The position numbers were made by a program, and so were the translations under genes. The notes under the pieces were generated by a model. That model did not search any database and was not told where the DNA came from. It worked only from the letters and a program-made list of their open reading frames with translations. Shown here in pieces: positions 32,105-42,140 of a DNA stretch of 56,547 nt (position 1 is its first letter; each line of letters begins with the position of its first letter). Source of the DNA: an uncultured Prevotellaceae bacterium. Its GTDB lineage: Bacteria > Bacteroidota > Bacteroidia > Bacteroidales > Muribaculaceae. Where the stretch lies: assembly GCA_947165485.1 (NCBI GenBank), contig CAMVAP010000018.1, positions 1 through 56,547 on the forward strand. The letters run 5' to 3'.

Positions 32105-33415
32105 ATGAGGACATTTAGACTACTTTCAATTTTTGCTCTGTTGTGTTGTGTGTCATCACTTCATGCTTATGATTTTATGGAAGGCGGGCTTGCCTATAAA
32201 ATCAATAGTGACAGTGTCACTGTTAGGGTGACTTATAAGGCCAAGTATACGTCTTATACAGGCGATATTGTCGTGCCTGAATCGGTAACACACAATGGAA
32301 CCACCTATATGGTCACCGAGGTGGGTAGGGGCGCGTTTGCCTACATTACCAACATCGAATACTATGATGGCGATTCGATCCCGATGAGCTTCAGAGCCTA
32401 TACCACAGTCACATCGGTAACCCTGCCGACAACTGTGACTAAAATTGGTGAAGCGGCTTTTGCTTACTGCAACGGCCTTACACATTTTGAGATGCCTAAT
32501 TCTGTGACAATGTTGTATTCCTATGCTTTTGCATGGTGTGAAAATCTGCAGCAAATTAAATTGTCAGAATCTTTAGAGAAAATCAATGGACTTGCTTTCT
32601 ATTATTGCAAATCACTGAGCGGTATAGAAATTCCGGCTTCGGTTGCATGGGTATCATTTCAGGCCTTTATGAACTGCCCGATGTTGAGTGAAATCACTGT
32701 GGACCCGGCGAACACGGTATATGATTCCCGTAACAATTGCAATGCCATTATTAACACGGCTACCAATGGGTTGGTTATTGGTGGTATTTCCACCGTCATT
32801 CCTGATGGCGTCGTGAGCATCGGCGAATGTGCATTCATGGGCAGAACCAATCTGACGACGATCAATCTCCCTGAAAGTATCACCAGCATCGCATATAATG
32901 CATTCTCAGGTTGTTCTAACCTCGAAAGCATCTATTGCTACATTACCAGGGTCTTTGAGATTAGTACCAGCACCTTCAGCAGCGCTACCAATGCCACGCT
33001 CTATGTGCCTAGAGATCTGGTCAACACCTACAAGAACACTGCCGGATGGAATGTGATTCCCACGATTACCGCCTTGACACATAACATCGTGACTATTGCC
33101 AGCAACAACAAGGGTACAATCACAGTGAACGGTGCGGAGGTAACTGCCGGTGACATTGTTGAGGTGCAAATCAGCAGCGATGCCAACAACACGTTTGTCT
33201 TCACTCCCAGGAGCGGCTATGTACTGTATCAGGTACTCGTCGATGGCCTTGATGTTACTGCATCGGTCGAGGATTCGACACTGGTGAGTCGACTTCATGA
33301 AGGCGCAAAACTTGTTGTCGTGTTCAGCGAGGAGGCCGGAGATGTCAACGGTGATGGTGGTGTCACTATCGAAGATGTCACAACTCTTATCACCAAGCTC
33401 CTGAGTGGACATTAA
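32105..33415 (+). CDS. BspA-like leucine-rich-repeat surface protein with dockerin-like C-terminus
   Basis: 436 aa. A signal peptide (about 1-20, ending SSLHA) is followed by some ten LRR_5/BspA repeats (residues about 60-300), with the typical VTSVTLPTTVTKIGEAAFAYC and ITSIAYNAFSGCSNLE pattern. A short beta domain (about 320-405, IVTIASNNKGTITVNGAEV) follows. The end GDVNGDGGVTIEDVTTLI is a single dockerin-like calcium-binding repeat. BspA proteins mediate adhesion to host or other cells in oral and gut Bacteroidetes. An IS982 element begins four bases after the stop codon, without harm to the gene. Confidence 0.9.
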   Translation: MRTFRLLSIFALLCCVSSLHAYDFMEGGLAYKINSDSVTVRVTYKAKYTSYTGDIVVPESVTHNGTTYMVTEVGRGAFAYITNIEYYDGDSIPMSFRAYTTVTSVTLPTTVTKIGEAAFAYCNGLTHFEMPNSVTMLYSYAFAWCENLQQIKLSESLEKINGLAFYYCKSLSGIEIPASVAWVSFQAFMNCPMLSEITVDPANTVYDSRNNCNAIINTATNGLVIGGISTVIPDGVVSIGECAFMGRTNLTTINLPESITSIAYNAFSGCSNLESIYCYITRVFEISTSTFSSATNATLYVPRDLVNTYKNTAGWNVIPTITALTHNIVTIASNNKGTITVNGAEVTAGDIVEVQISSDANNTFVFTPRSGYVLYQVLVDGLDVTASVEDSTLVSRLHEGAKLVVVFSEEAGDVNGDGGVTIEDVTTLITKLLSGH

Positions 33416-33419
33416 TAAG

Positions 33420-34471
33420 ACCCCAGTTCGGGATAAGATTACTCCCAAATAGAAAGTTGCTTTGAGTGTTCGAGGTAAAAGCCTCGTATAGCTGTGGGCT
33501 TGTTGTCAAAGAAGCAATAAGCCCCCATGGCTGAGGTGAGGTTCATCAGGAAGTTGTGGATCGAGCGGTGTCTGGAGTGTACCAGGTCGGCAGTGTTCTT
33601 GAGCAGGTCGTTGATGACCTCAATGACGTATCGCTTGCGCAGCATCACCTTGTCATACAGTGGCATAAGCCTGTTCTTCATGTTGGATCTCAGCCCCGTG
33701 ACGATGTGCGTTCCGTTCTCAAACAGGAACTCGAAGAGCTTTGTCGAGATGTATCCCCTGTCACCGAACAGCCGCCCGTAAATCCTCTTTGCCAGCACGT
33801 CCCACACCCTCATGTCACGGTCGTCGACGTTAGCACCCGTGAGCACGAAGGTGATGATTTCGCCCAAATCGTTGCACACGAAGTGCAGCTTGAAGCCGTG
33901 GCACCATCCCATCGTGCCCTTGCCGTCGGTTGCCAGGCCCCTGAACACCTTGTTGGCGTAGCGGCGCAGGTTGTGGCACACAGGTATCATCGTGTTGTCC
34001 ACGAACGTGATGCCTGTGCAGGAGCCGAAGGCCCTGAGATTGAGGAAGAACATCATGTGGAAGAACACGCGGCCCTCCAGCTCCACAAAGCGGTTATAGG
34101 ACACGGCAGTAGGGAACTCTTGTGCCAGATGGACCTTGATGAAGTGCATGTAGAAGTGCTTGAAGTTGCGGAATGTGCCAAAGTGGTACAGCAGCAGGAT
34201 AGTCATGATCTCGCTGTGCGACATGTTTGCCTTGCGGTTGCGCCTGCGCACGCCGTCACTGCCCAAAACCGGCTGTTTTGACATTTCCTGCTCAAATTCT
34301 TTGCAAAATTCGTCAATGATAAAGAAAATTTCTATAACTTTGTCGTTTGTAATCATAGCGAGTAATATTTTGTTAAATTGTTGATTGTCAGCTACAAAAT
34401 TACAAAATATCTCGCTATTTTACAATTTTTCAGACCACTATTTTCGATAATTTCTTATCCCGAACAGGCGT
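33420..34471 (-). mobile_element. Complete IS982-family insertion sequence (about 1.05 kb)
   Basis: The ends 33420-33438 (ACCCCAGTTCGGGATAAGA) and the reverse complement of 34453-34471 (ACGCCTGTTCGGGATAAGA) match at 17 of 19 positions. They enclose one transposase ORF with no disabling change. Length and single ORF fit IS982. I could not find a target-site duplication next to these ends, so the exact boundaries may be off by a few bases or the duplication has decayed. Confidence 0.88.
33439..34356 (-). CDS. IS982-family transposase
   Basis: 305 aa, full length. The N-terminal RRRNRKANMSHSEIMTILLLYHFG block is typical of IS982. The DDE triad is visible: Asp in GITFVDNTMIPVC, Asp in RLFGDRGYIST, and Glu in KRYVIEVINDLL. 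The stop codon touches the left terminal repeat, as is usual for compact insertion sequences. Probably active, since nothing is interrupted. Confidence 0.93.
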   Translation of the reverse strand: MITNDKVIEIFFIIDEFCKEFEQEMSKQPVLGSDGVRRRNRKANMSHSEIMTILLLYHFGTFRNFKHFYMHFIKVHLAQEFPTAVSYNRFVELEGRVFFHMMFFLNLRAFGSCTGITFVDNTMIPVCHNLRRYANKVFRGLATDGKGTMGWCHGFKLHFVCNDLGEIITFVLTGANVDDRDMRVWDVLAKRIYGRLFGDRGYISTKLFEFLFENGTHIVTGLRSNMKNRLMPLYDKVMLRKRYVIEVINDLLKNTADLVHSRHRSIHNFLMNLTSAMGAYCFFDNKPTAIRGFYLEHSKQLSIWE

Positions 34472-34479
34472 AATGTATG

Positions 34480-35412
34480 TCATTTTGATAGCAGATTACG
34501 TGATATGATTTTATTTACCTTGCTAAAATAATATGCCAAAAAGATGCTTACAGGGAATGAAAGTATCGCTCCAATCAAGTAACCGAATTGCTTGTTAAGC
34601 ATAGCAAAACATATATGCTCATGCAGCATATAAATCTCTAGTGTTAGTCCACCGATAAAAAACAGCGCTTTGTTCACAACCGCAGGGCACATTTTCAGAA
34701 TGAAGATAAAGAACATCAATGACGGAACTGCCAAGAAAAAGAAAGAAACCCGTTTCAAACTCACATGGATTGGTAAACCCTGAACAATCACAATCAAGAT
34801 TATAGCGGTAATGCAGACAGGGAAAATGAGTGGATGTTTAATCTGTTTTTTGTTGAATACTAACTCCGCCAAATGGAAGCCTAAAAGAAAAATGGCAAAT
34901 CTATTCAACATGATTTCCAATGCAGGGACACAAGTTCCAAGCCAGTAACACACTATTAGAGTAACAAAAGGAATGATTATAGAGTACTTATATCTCAAAA
35001 TCTTGAAATAAAAGGGAGCAATTAGATAACAAATGAGTATTTGAATGATAAACCAATAGCTTGTTTCGTTCTGAAAAATACCTAATCCAGTCAAATTCAT
35101 CAAGAATTCACTTATCTTAAAATCATACCTTCTTACATAGATGAAGTAAGGGATAGCTATAATTAGATATGTAGGTAAAATCCGAACGAAACGTTTCTTA
35201 TAAAAACATATTAACTGGTCATTTTTGAATAACGCAAAATAAAGACCAATTGCCGATAATACGAGGAAAAACTCCACACCAACATACCCAAAGGGCATGA
35301 CAAAAATGTGGAAACACATAATAAATAGCATTGAAATGCCCATTAATTGAGATCGGTACTTGCTGAAGTCATAAAAATCAAATCTCATATCTGTTTTTAT
35401 TTGCCTACTCAA
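34480..35412 (-). CDS. Acyltransferase-3 family membrane protein, AT-rich
   Basis: 310 aa; an ATG eight codons later (35388) is also plausible. About nine to ten transmembrane helices. The early MLFIMCFHIFVMPFGYVGVEFFLVLSAIGLYFAL contains the family's histidine and the GVEFFLVLSA block, and FYKKRFVRILPTY is the matching arginine loop. Such proteins O-acetylate exported sugars. The gene is far richer in A/T than its neighbours and ends eight bases from the IS982 element, which suggests acquisition. No polysaccharide cluster surrounds it. Complete at both ends as far as I can see. Confidence 0.85.
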   Translation of the reverse strand: MSRQIKTDMRFDFYDFSKYRSQLMGISMLFIMCFHIFVMPFGYVGVEFFLVLSAIGLYFALFKNDQLICFYKKRFVRILPTYLIIAIPYFIYVRRYDFKISEFLMNLTGLGIFQNETSYWFIIQILICYLIAPFYFKILRYKYSIIIPFVTLIVCYWLGTCVPALEIMLNRFAIFLLGFHLAELVFNKKQIKHPLIFPVCITAIILIVIVQGLPIHVSLKRVSFFFLAVPSLMFFIFILKMCPAVVNKALFFIGGLTLEIYMLHEHICFAMLNKQFGYLIGAILSFPVSIFLAYYFSKVNKIISRNLLSK

Positions 35413-35553
35413 ATTTCACCCTCATTTATTTCTAATAATGAAGGTGAATATCATGAGAATTATTCTACACTTAATAATATTTTCAGAGAAAGATATCAAC
35501 AAGCTAAAGGACTGTTAATTAAAGCTCCCGTAATTAAATCAAAAATCAAACAT

Positions 35554-35601
35554 AGGCAATCAAGTTAAAATATAACAATATTATATTGTAATTGATTGCC
35601 T
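35554..35601. terminator. Hairpin between recA and the acyltransferase gene
   Basis: AGGCAATCAA (35554-35563) pairs with TTGATTGCCT (35592-35601), with AT-rich inner pairing. On the minus strand a T-rich stretch follows, so it may terminate recA. The remaining sequence between 35413 and 35673 is AT-rich and shows no gene. Confidence 0.6.
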
Positions 35602-35673
35602 TGTTCCTATATTTAGTGATAACTCTTTATCAAATTAAAGATAAAGAGACTTCCAAATTGGCGTATATGGGTC

Positions 35674-36717
35674 TTATTTGGCCTTCATGGCCTCCTTGAT
35701 CTTGGTTTCGAGTTCTTCGGCCAGCTCGGGGTTGTCGGTTACCATCTGCTTGGCAGCATCACGTCCCTGGCCCAGCTTGGTGCCCTCATAGGAGAACCAT
35801 GCGCCACTCTTCTTGACGATGCCGAACTCCACGCCCAGGTCGATGATCTCGCCCACCTTGCTGATACCCTCGCCAAAGCGGATCTCAAACTCCGTCTTGC
35901 GGAAAGGAGGAGCCACCTTGTTCTTCACGACTTTTACCCTGGTGAGGTTGCCCACCACCTGGTCACCGTCCTTGATTTGACCCGTGCGGCGGATGTCAAG
36001 GCGCACACTACTGTAGAACTTCAAGGCATTACCGCCGGTCGTAGTTTCGGGGTTACCAAACATCACGCCCAGCTTCTCACGCAGCTGGTTGATAAAGATG
36101 CAGCAGGTGTTGGTGCGGCTGATGGTTGCCGTGAGCTTGCGCAGTGCCTGGCTCATCAAGCGAGCCTGGAGGCCCATCTTGCTCTCGCCCATTTCGCCCT
36201 CGATTTCGGCCTTGGGGGTCAATGCGGCGACACTGTCGATGACGATAATGTCGATGGCGCTACTGCGAATGAGCTGGTCGGCAATCTCCAGTGCCTGCTC
36301 GCCATTGTCGGGCTGCGAGATCCACAGGTTATTGACGTCAACGCCCAGCGACTCGGCATAGAAGCGGTCGAAGGCGTGCTCGGCATCGATGATGGCGGCG
36401 ATACCGCCCATCTTCTGCGCCTCGGCGATGGCATGGATAGCCAGCGTGGTCTTACCCGACGACTCGGGACCGTAGATCTCAATGATGCGTCCCCGGGGAT
36501 AACCACCCACGCCCAGCGCGTTGTCAAGGCCGATTGAACCCGTCGGTATCACCTCGATGTCCTCAACATGGTCGTCACCCAGTTTCATGATCGACCCGGA
36601 GCCAAAGGTCTTGTCTATCTTGTCCATTGCCACTTGCAGGGCTTTGAGTTTCTCGGGGGAAACCTCCTTGCGCTGCGGCTGGTTCATTTCCTCCTGGTTA
36701 AAGATTTCTTCTGCCAT
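35674..36717 (-). CDS. recA: Recombinase RecA
   Basis: 347 aa. Forms the strand-exchange filament on single-stranded DNA and activates SOS-type cleavage. Walker A is GPESSGKT (83-90), followed by [34 protein letters not shown] includes loop L2. The C-terminal domain with DRIGEG-like [11 protein letters not shown] and the [21 protein letters not shown] block is complete. The extended N-terminus of about 15 acidic and Gln-rich residues is common in Bacteroidetes. Single gene with its own promoter. Confidence 0.98.
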   Translation of the reverse strand: MAEEIFNQEEMNQPQRKEVSPEKLKALQVAMDKIDKTFGSGSIMKLGDDHVEDIEVIPTGSIGLDNALGVGGYPRGRIIEIYGPESSGKTTLAIHAIAEAQKMGGIAAIIDAEHAFDRFYAESLGVDVNNLWISQPDNGEQALEIADQLIRSSAIDIIVIDSVAALTPKAEIEGEMGESKMGLQARLMSQALRKLTATISRTNTCCIFINQLREKLGVMFGNPETTTGGNALKFYSSVRLDIRRTGQIKDGDQVVGNLTRVKVVKNKVAPPFRKTEFEIRFGEGISKVGEIIDLGVEFGIVKKSGAWFSYEGTKLGQGRDAAKQMVTDNPELAEELETKIKEAMKAK

Positions 36718-36763
36718 TTCAATAATATTTTTGTTCTATTTTTTTATTTGTCAATCCAACTTG

Positions 36764-36771
36764 CAAAGTTA
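36764..36771 (-). promoter_or_regulatory. recA: -7 box of recA
   Basis: TAACTTTG on the minus strand, 47 bp before the ATG. I see no LexA-like palindrome next to it. Confidence 0.6.
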
Positions 36772-36865
36772 GTGAAATTTCCCCACACATCATCCATCAA
36801 TCTCCAGTTTTTTAAATGATTAAAAAAATATGACCAACCATGACCGCAGATAGGAAAAAAAGGAT

Positions 36866-36873
36866 TATCTTTG
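36866..36873 (+). promoter_or_regulatory. -7 box of the 36938 gene
   Basis: TATCTTTG fits TAnnTTTG; transcription near 36880 gives a leader of about 58 nt. Confidence 0.55.
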
Positions 36874-36937
36874 CCCAATTACAATCACATCGATGTCGAA
36901 CAACTCATTATTAACCATTTAATAAACTTTCGTTGCA

Positions 36938-39421
36938 ATGAAGAAAATCTTTACGTTACTAACCATGTGCCTGTTGGCCAGCGCTGCTTGGGCAACAGTT
37001 ATCACCTTTGATGCAACAGTGGACCTGGGCACCGGCTCAGGCACTGCAGGCCCTTACAAGATTGTCAAGGAGGCCGACGGTGCGACCGTCACTATCGACA
37101 TCTCCAAGGGTATCGCCAATGGCAGTCACTACCGCATCTACAAGAACGAGACGATGACCGTCTCAAGCGATGGCGGCGACATCACCGACATTGAGATTAC
37201 CTGCATCGCTAGCGGCGAGGCACAGTATGGCCCCGGTTGCTTTGTCACCGATGTGCCCACCTACACCTTTGAGGATAAAATCGGTTCATGGACCGGTGGC
37301 TCAAGCAAAGTCGTGTTCACCGCTTCCTCCAACCAGGTGCGCGCCACCAAGATTGTCGTGACCGTTGGTGCAGCAGGTCTTGCCGCTCCCAGCATCACCC
37401 CCGCTGGCGGCACCTACTATTCCCCCATCGACGTGAACATCACTTGCCGCACTGCTGGTGCCAAGATTCACTACACCACCGATGGCACTACCCCCACCAC
37501 CAGCTCGCCCGAGTTCAAGGCTGCCTTCAACCTGAACGAGAACAAGACGATCAAGGCCATCTCGGCCCTCAACGGTGAGACCAGCGACGTGGTTGAGGCA
37601 AGCTATGAGTTCAAGACCGCTATTCCCGTGGCCAGCATTGCCGAGTACCAGCAGGCCGACGATGATGCCGTGCTGATATTCACCAATCCCGTCAATGTGC
37701 TTGCCCAGAGCGGTTCACGCATGTTTGTCCAGGACAACACCGGAAAGGCTTTGTTCTATGGCAACACCGGCCAGACCTACAAGAACGGTGATGTGATTCC
37801 CGCCGGCTTTGTGGGCAGCAAGACCACTTGGGACGGAGAGCCCGAGTTGCAGAACCTCTCCAACTTCCAGCCCGCATCAGGCAACAGCCCCATTAATGCC
37901 GATGTGATCACCACGGTTGATGTTGACGCCAGCCTGTTTGGCACCTATGTTCAACTCAACGAGGTCACCTTTGACAAGGAGAACAAGATGGTCGTTGACG
38001 CCAATGGCGAGGCACCCTACTACTGCAACATGAACGTCAAGGATGCCGACATTCAGGAGGGCGTGACCTACACCCTGTATGCCATCGTTGGCTCACATGG
38101 CAAGGAGAACACCGTTTACCAGCTGCTCCCCGTTAAGCTGGTTGGCGAGCCCCTCCCGGGTGGCTTCGGCTTTGAGCACATGAAGGCTACGCCCGACAAC
38201 GAGATGGTCACCTTTGAAAAGAACATTATCGTTATTAAGCAGGCAGGCAAGTACCTGTATGCCATGGACGAGGACCAGAAGGGTTATGGCTTGATTTACG
38301 GCAACGTGAACAAGACCTATAATGAAGGCGACATCATCCCCTACGGCTTCAGCGGCAAGAAGACCACTTACAATGCCGAGCCCGAGCTGGCCGAGCCGTT
38401 TGATGGCTTTGCCGATGCCATCGGCAATGTTGGGGATATCAAGAAATATGCCGAGGAGATCACCCCGTCACAGGTGGGGACCGACATCTGGGCACACTAT
38501 GTGATGCTTAAGGACGTGAAGATCAACACCAATGATAACACCCTGACCGATGCCAACGGCAATTCCTGCCCGCTCTACAACGGCACCTTCAACATCGCAT
38601 ATCCCGCTGACCTGAGCAAGAGCTATACCGTGTATGGCGTTGTCGGTTCCTATGGCAAGGCCCCCAACACCGTATATCAGCTTCTGCCCACCTTCATTGA
38701 CGCCCCCATCGATACCATCCCCGTGGCTAGCATCGACGAGCTCTTCGCTCTGCAGCAAGGCCAGATTGCAATCTTCACCACTCCGTTGACCGCCATTTAC
38801 CAGAACGCCAACAACCTGTATGTACAGGATGTCAATGGCAAACAGACGCTGGCCTTCGGTACCGTTCCCGGCACCTTTGTTAATGGTGACATCATCAACG
38901 ACGCTATTGTAAAATGGAGCGAGTATCAGGGCGCAAAGCAGATGATTCCTATGGACAACTTCGTTCCCGCAGGCAAGGGTGAGAAAGTTGCTCCCATTGA
39001 TCCCCAGCCCCTTGAGGAGGTATCTCAGGAACAAGTCAACTACTACTTCTCGTTTGAGGAGATGACCATCATCGAGGAAGAGGGTAAGTACTACATGGTA
39101 GATGCCGATGAGACGGGCCGCATCCAGCTCTTTGACAAGTTCGGTCTGTTCCCCGATGGCTTCCCCATGTCCTCGACCTACTACATTGAGGGCTTCCTGA
39201 CCATCTACAAGGGCGAACTTGAGTTCTATCCCATCGTGATTAAGAGTCCGACTCTCAAGGGTGACGTGAACGAGGATGGCGAGGTGAACATTGCCGACAT
39301 CAACGCCCTTATCGACATGATTCTCAACGGTAGCCAGGCCACCAATGGTGACGTGAACGAGGATGACGAGGTGAACATTGCCGACATCAATGCTGTTATC
39401 GACATCATCCTGAATTCTTGA
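36938..39421 (+). CDS. Secreted multidomain protein with chitobiase-type domain, three repeats and a double dockerin
   Basis: 827 aa. Signal peptide 1-19 (ASAAWA). Residues about 20-147 form a beta-rich domain. About 148-225 is a chitobiase/beta-hexosaminidase C-terminal (CHB_HEX_C) domain with GAKIHYTTDGTTPTTSSPEF. Then come three long repeats (about 228-405, 406-590 and 591-770), each with LYVQD-type, GNTGQTYKNGDVIP, and YTLYAIVGSHGKENTVYQLLP blocks; these look OB-like, similar to domains in other Bacteroidetes exoproteins. The end holds two dockerin-like units (GDVNEDGEVNIADINALID twice). No catalytic domain is recognised. It is a scaffold or binding protein by inference. The next gene is a paralogue. 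Confidence 0.88.
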   Translation: MKKIFTLLTMCLLASAAWATVITFDATVDLGTGSGTAGPYKIVKEADGATVTIDISKGIANGSHYRIYKNETMTVSSDGGDITDIEITCIASGEAQYGPGCFVTDVPTYTFEDKIGSWTGGSSKVVFTASSNQVRATKIVVTVGAAGLAAPSITPAGGTYYSPIDVNITCRTAGAKIHYTTDGTTPTTSSPEFKAAFNLNENKTIKAISALNGETSDVVEASYEFKTAIPVASIAEYQQADDDAVLIFTNPVNVLAQSGSRMFVQDNTGKALFYGNTGQTYKNGDVIPAGFVGSKTTWDGEPELQNLSNFQPASGNSPINADVITTVDVDASLFGTYVQLNEVTFDKENKMVVDANGEAPYYCNMNVKDADIQEGVTYTLYAIVGSHGKENTVYQLLPVKLVGEPLPGGFGFEHMKATPDNEMVTFEKNIIVIKQAGKYLYAMDEDQKGYGLIYGNVNKTYNEGDIIPYGFSGKKTTYNAEPELAEPFDGFADAIGNVGDIKKYAEEITPSQVGTDIWAHYVMLKDVKINTNDNTLTDANGNSCPLYNGTFNIAYPADLSKSYTVYGVVGSYGKAPNTVYQLLPTFIDAPIDTIPVASIDELFALQQGQIAIFTTPLTAIYQNANNLYVQDVNGKQTLAFGTVPGTFVNGDIINDAIVKWSEYQGAKQMIPMDNFVPAGKGEKVAPIDPQPLEEVSQEQVNYYFSFEEMTIIEEEGKYYMVDADETGRIQLFDKFGLFPDGFPMSSTYYIEGFLTIYKGELEFYPIVIKSPTLKGDVNEDGEVNIADINALIDMILNGSQATNGDVNEDDEVNIADINAVIDIILNS

Positions 39422-39456
39422 TGATCCACCAGTAACAAGCAATTATTGAGATGAAC

Positions 39457-39497
39457 AAGTGAGGAGGCTCCCCCGGTTGAGGTGAGTTTCCTCACTT
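39457..39497 (+). terminator. Terminator between the two paralogues
   Basis: AAGTGAGGA (39457-39465) pairs with TCCTCACTT (39489-39497), followed by TTT. The stem lies 36 bp past the stop of the first paralogue. Confidence 0.65.
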
Positions 39498-39600
39498 TTC
39501 TCAATACAACCCCTTGTCAATCAACAGAAAGTAGGTATCGGTTTGCCACCGACCTCCACATTAGGATAGTATTCATATTCATTATTTAACTCACTTCATA

Positions 39601-42114
39601 ATGAAAAAATTTATCGTCTCTCTACTGTCGCTCTTGCTGGCCAGTGCCGCATGGGCATTTGAAGTCACATTTGTTCCCATGGGCAGTGCCGGCACGGCGC
39701 AACCCATCCATCTCGAGAAAGACGGTGTCACACTCGACATCACTAACGGCATCGACAATGGCACCCAGTTCCGCATTTACAAGAATGAAAAGATGATCAT
39801 CAGCTCAACTGTCGGTCCCATTCATCAAGTCGTCATTGAGTGCACCGCATCGGGCACAGACCAATATGGTCCTGGCAATTTTGTGAGTGATCCTCCCGGA
39901 TATAGCTTTGAAGACAAAGTAGGGCGCTGGACAGGAAATGCCGCACAGATCACCTATACGGCAGCAAGCAACCAGGTGCGTGCCACCAAGATTACCGTCA
40001 TGGGCAGTAATAGCGGTGTGGCCCCACCAGTGATCAATCCCCCTAGCGGCACCTATTACGACACCATCGAGGTGAGCATGCTCTGCTACACACAGGGCGC
40101 AACCATCCATTACACCACCGACGGCTCCACTCCCACCACCAGCTCACCACAATACACCGCGCCCTTTGCCCTAAGCACTGATGCGACCATCAAGGCCATT
40201 TCCACCCTCGACGGCGAGGTGAGCGACGTGACAGCCGCCACCTATGAGTTTATCGAGCCCATTCCAGGGGATCCAGGGGACTGCTTTAGTGTCTTTGCTG
40301 ACATGCCCGACGGCACGGTAATCAGCTACCCATCCCCAGTCTATGCCATCTTCCAGCACAACAATTACCTGTTTGTTAAGGATCAATGCGGCGGCTACGC
40401 CTTGATTTACGGCAATACCGGCCAGACCTACAAGCAGGGTGACGTCATTCCAGGGGGATTTGTAGTCACCAAGACCACCCACAGCGGCGAGCCCGAATAC
40501 AAAAACCCAGCCAACTTCAAACCCGCCACCACCAACGTCCCCATCGAGCCCGAAGAGATTACCGCCAACCAAGTGGGGCATGACTTGTTCGGCCACTATG
40601 TGGTCCTGCACAATGTCACCATTGTCAAGGAGGGTAATGTCTATTACGTCATCGACGAGAACGGCAACGTTGTCGCTGTTTACTTTGGCTCACTAGGCGT
40701 AGCACCTCCCAACGACCTTGAACGCCATTATGACTTGTATGCTATCGTGGGGTGCTATGGAAGCAATACCACCGTTTACCAATTGCTGCCAGTCAAACTG
40801 GTTCCAATACCTATTATTCCTGATATCACCCTATGCGACATGGATGTGATACCCGAAGGCGAAACCTTAACCTTTGACCAAGAGGCCATCGCAATCTACC
40901 AGAATGGCAGATACCTGTACCTGAAACAAGGTGATTTTTGCTTTGGTCTGGTGTATGGTGATATCGGTCAGACTTACAATCGGGGCGACATCATCCCGCC
41001 CGGTTGGGGTGGTACCAAGACCACCTATAACGGCGAGCCCGAACTCAAAAATCCCACGGGCTTCTTACCTTCAACCCGCCACGTGGACGTTGTGCCAGAG
41101 GTAATCCGTATCCCCGATATTGGGCACATGACATGGGCCCATTATGTAACAATCATAGATGTTAGCATCGACCAGGAGCGACAAGTAATCATCGACTCAG
41201 AAGGCAACACCTGTCCCTATTATCCCAAACTGCCCTTCATAATTGATCAAACTAAAAACTATAATGTGAAAGGCATCATCACTTCTTATGGCAAGGCCGA
41301 GGTGGTTTATCAGTTCTGCTTCACCGATCTAGACGATTTAATGCCGACTCCTATAGTCTGTTGCATAAGTGATGCACAGCAATATAATTCCCAGATTATC
41401 GTGCAGTTTGAATGCCCGTTGACCGTCATCTACCAGAATGGCATGTATCTCTATGTCAAGGACTCCTGTGGCGAATATGGACTGATTTATGGCAATGCAG
41501 GTGGCCCCTTCGTGAACGGTGACCTCATTATCGGCAAGGCTAAGGGAGGAACTTACTATGGTAACTTCCAGTTCAGCACAGATGGCAATTGGGTGAAGGT
41601 CGGCCACGGTGACCCCGTCGAGCCTATTGAGCCTGGCTGGATAGAGGATATGTCTCAAGACATGTGTCACCAGTATATCCGTTTAGAGGATGTGAAAATC
41701 GTGTTTGATGAGAACGGCAACGCCCACATTGAGGACGAGACAGGCATCATCTTGCTGTATGACCAGTTCCATATCCAAGTCACTCCAGGAGGCGGCATCA
41801 TATATTTCCTTTGGGACGTGAATTGGGATGGCGAGGTAAACATTGCCGACATCAATGCGCTGATTGACTATATCATTTCGACACCAGATGAATGCGGGCC
41901 CATGAGATTGGCAATCGATGACATCGACCCTAACAACACCTACGACGTGGAAGGCTTCCTGACCATCTACAGAGGCGAGTTAGAGTTGTACCCCACCTTG
42001 ATCCGCCCTCATTATTACTTCCCCAATCCCAAGTGCCGATGGGACGTAAATGGCGACGGCGAAGTAACCATCGCCGACATCAACTGCATCATCGACTACA
42101 TCCTCAGGAACTGA
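39601..42114 (+). CDS. Secreted multidomain paralogue with an internal and a terminal dockerin
   Basis: 837 aa. Same order as its neighbour: signal peptide (SAAWA at about 20), beta domain, CHB_HEX_C domain (GATIHYTTDGSTPTTSSPQY), then three long repeats with GNTGQTYKQGDVIPGG and YQLLPVKLV blocks. It differs at the end: one dockerin unit (WDVNWDGEVNIADINALID) is inserted inside the last repeat, before the YDVEGFLTIYRGELELYPT strand, and a second unit closes the protein. In the first paralogue both units are terminal. The two probably arose by duplication. Function unknown; surface exposure is inferred from the signal and dockerins. Confidence 0.88.
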   Translation: MKKFIVSLLSLLLASAAWAFEVTFVPMGSAGTAQPIHLEKDGVTLDITNGIDNGTQFRIYKNEKMIISSTVGPIHQVVIECTASGTDQYGPGNFVSDPPGYSFEDKVGRWTGNAAQITYTAASNQVRATKITVMGSNSGVAPPVINPPSGTYYDTIEVSMLCYTQGATIHYTTDGSTPTTSSPQYTAPFALSTDATIKAISTLDGEVSDVTAATYEFIEPIPGDPGDCFSVFADMPDGTVISYPSPVYAIFQHNNYLFVKDQCGGYALIYGNTGQTYKQGDVIPGGFVVTKTTHSGEPEYKNPANFKPATTNVPIEPEEITANQVGHDLFGHYVVLHNVTIVKEGNVYYVIDENGNVVAVYFGSLGVAPPNDLERHYDLYAIVGCYGSNTTVYQLLPVKLVPIPIIPDITLCDMDVIPEGETLTFDQEAIAIYQNGRYLYLKQGDFCFGLVYGDIGQTYNRGDIIPPGWGGTKTTYNGEPELKNPTGFLPSTRHVDVVPEVIRIPDIGHMTWAHYVTIIDVSIDQERQVIIDSEGNTCPYYPKLPFIIDQTKNYNVKGIITSYGKAEVVYQFCFTDLDDLMPTPIVCCISDAQQYNSQIIVQFECPLTVIYQNGMYLYVKDSCGEYGLIYGNAGGPFVNGDLIIGKAKGGTYYGNFQFSTDGNWVKVGHGDPVEPIEPGWIEDMSQDMCHQYIRLEDVKIVFDENGNAHIEDETGIILLYDQFHIQVTPGGGIIYFLWDVNWDGEVNIADINALIDYIISTPDECGPMRLAIDDIDPNNTYDVEGFLTIYRGELELYPTLIRPHYYFPNPKCRWDVNGDGEVTIADINCIIDYILRN

Positions 42115-42140
42115 CGCTCCTGTATAAAAACGGAGACAAC

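Noticed and set aside
33439..34356. Transposase as a remnant or pseudogene
   Set aside because: All three catalytic acids and both terminal repeats are intact and no frameshift is visible.
35347..35568. 73-codon reading frame on the plus strand
   Set aside because: It runs through the 5' end of the acyltransferase gene on the opposite strand and through AT-rich spacer; no family resemblance or promoter.
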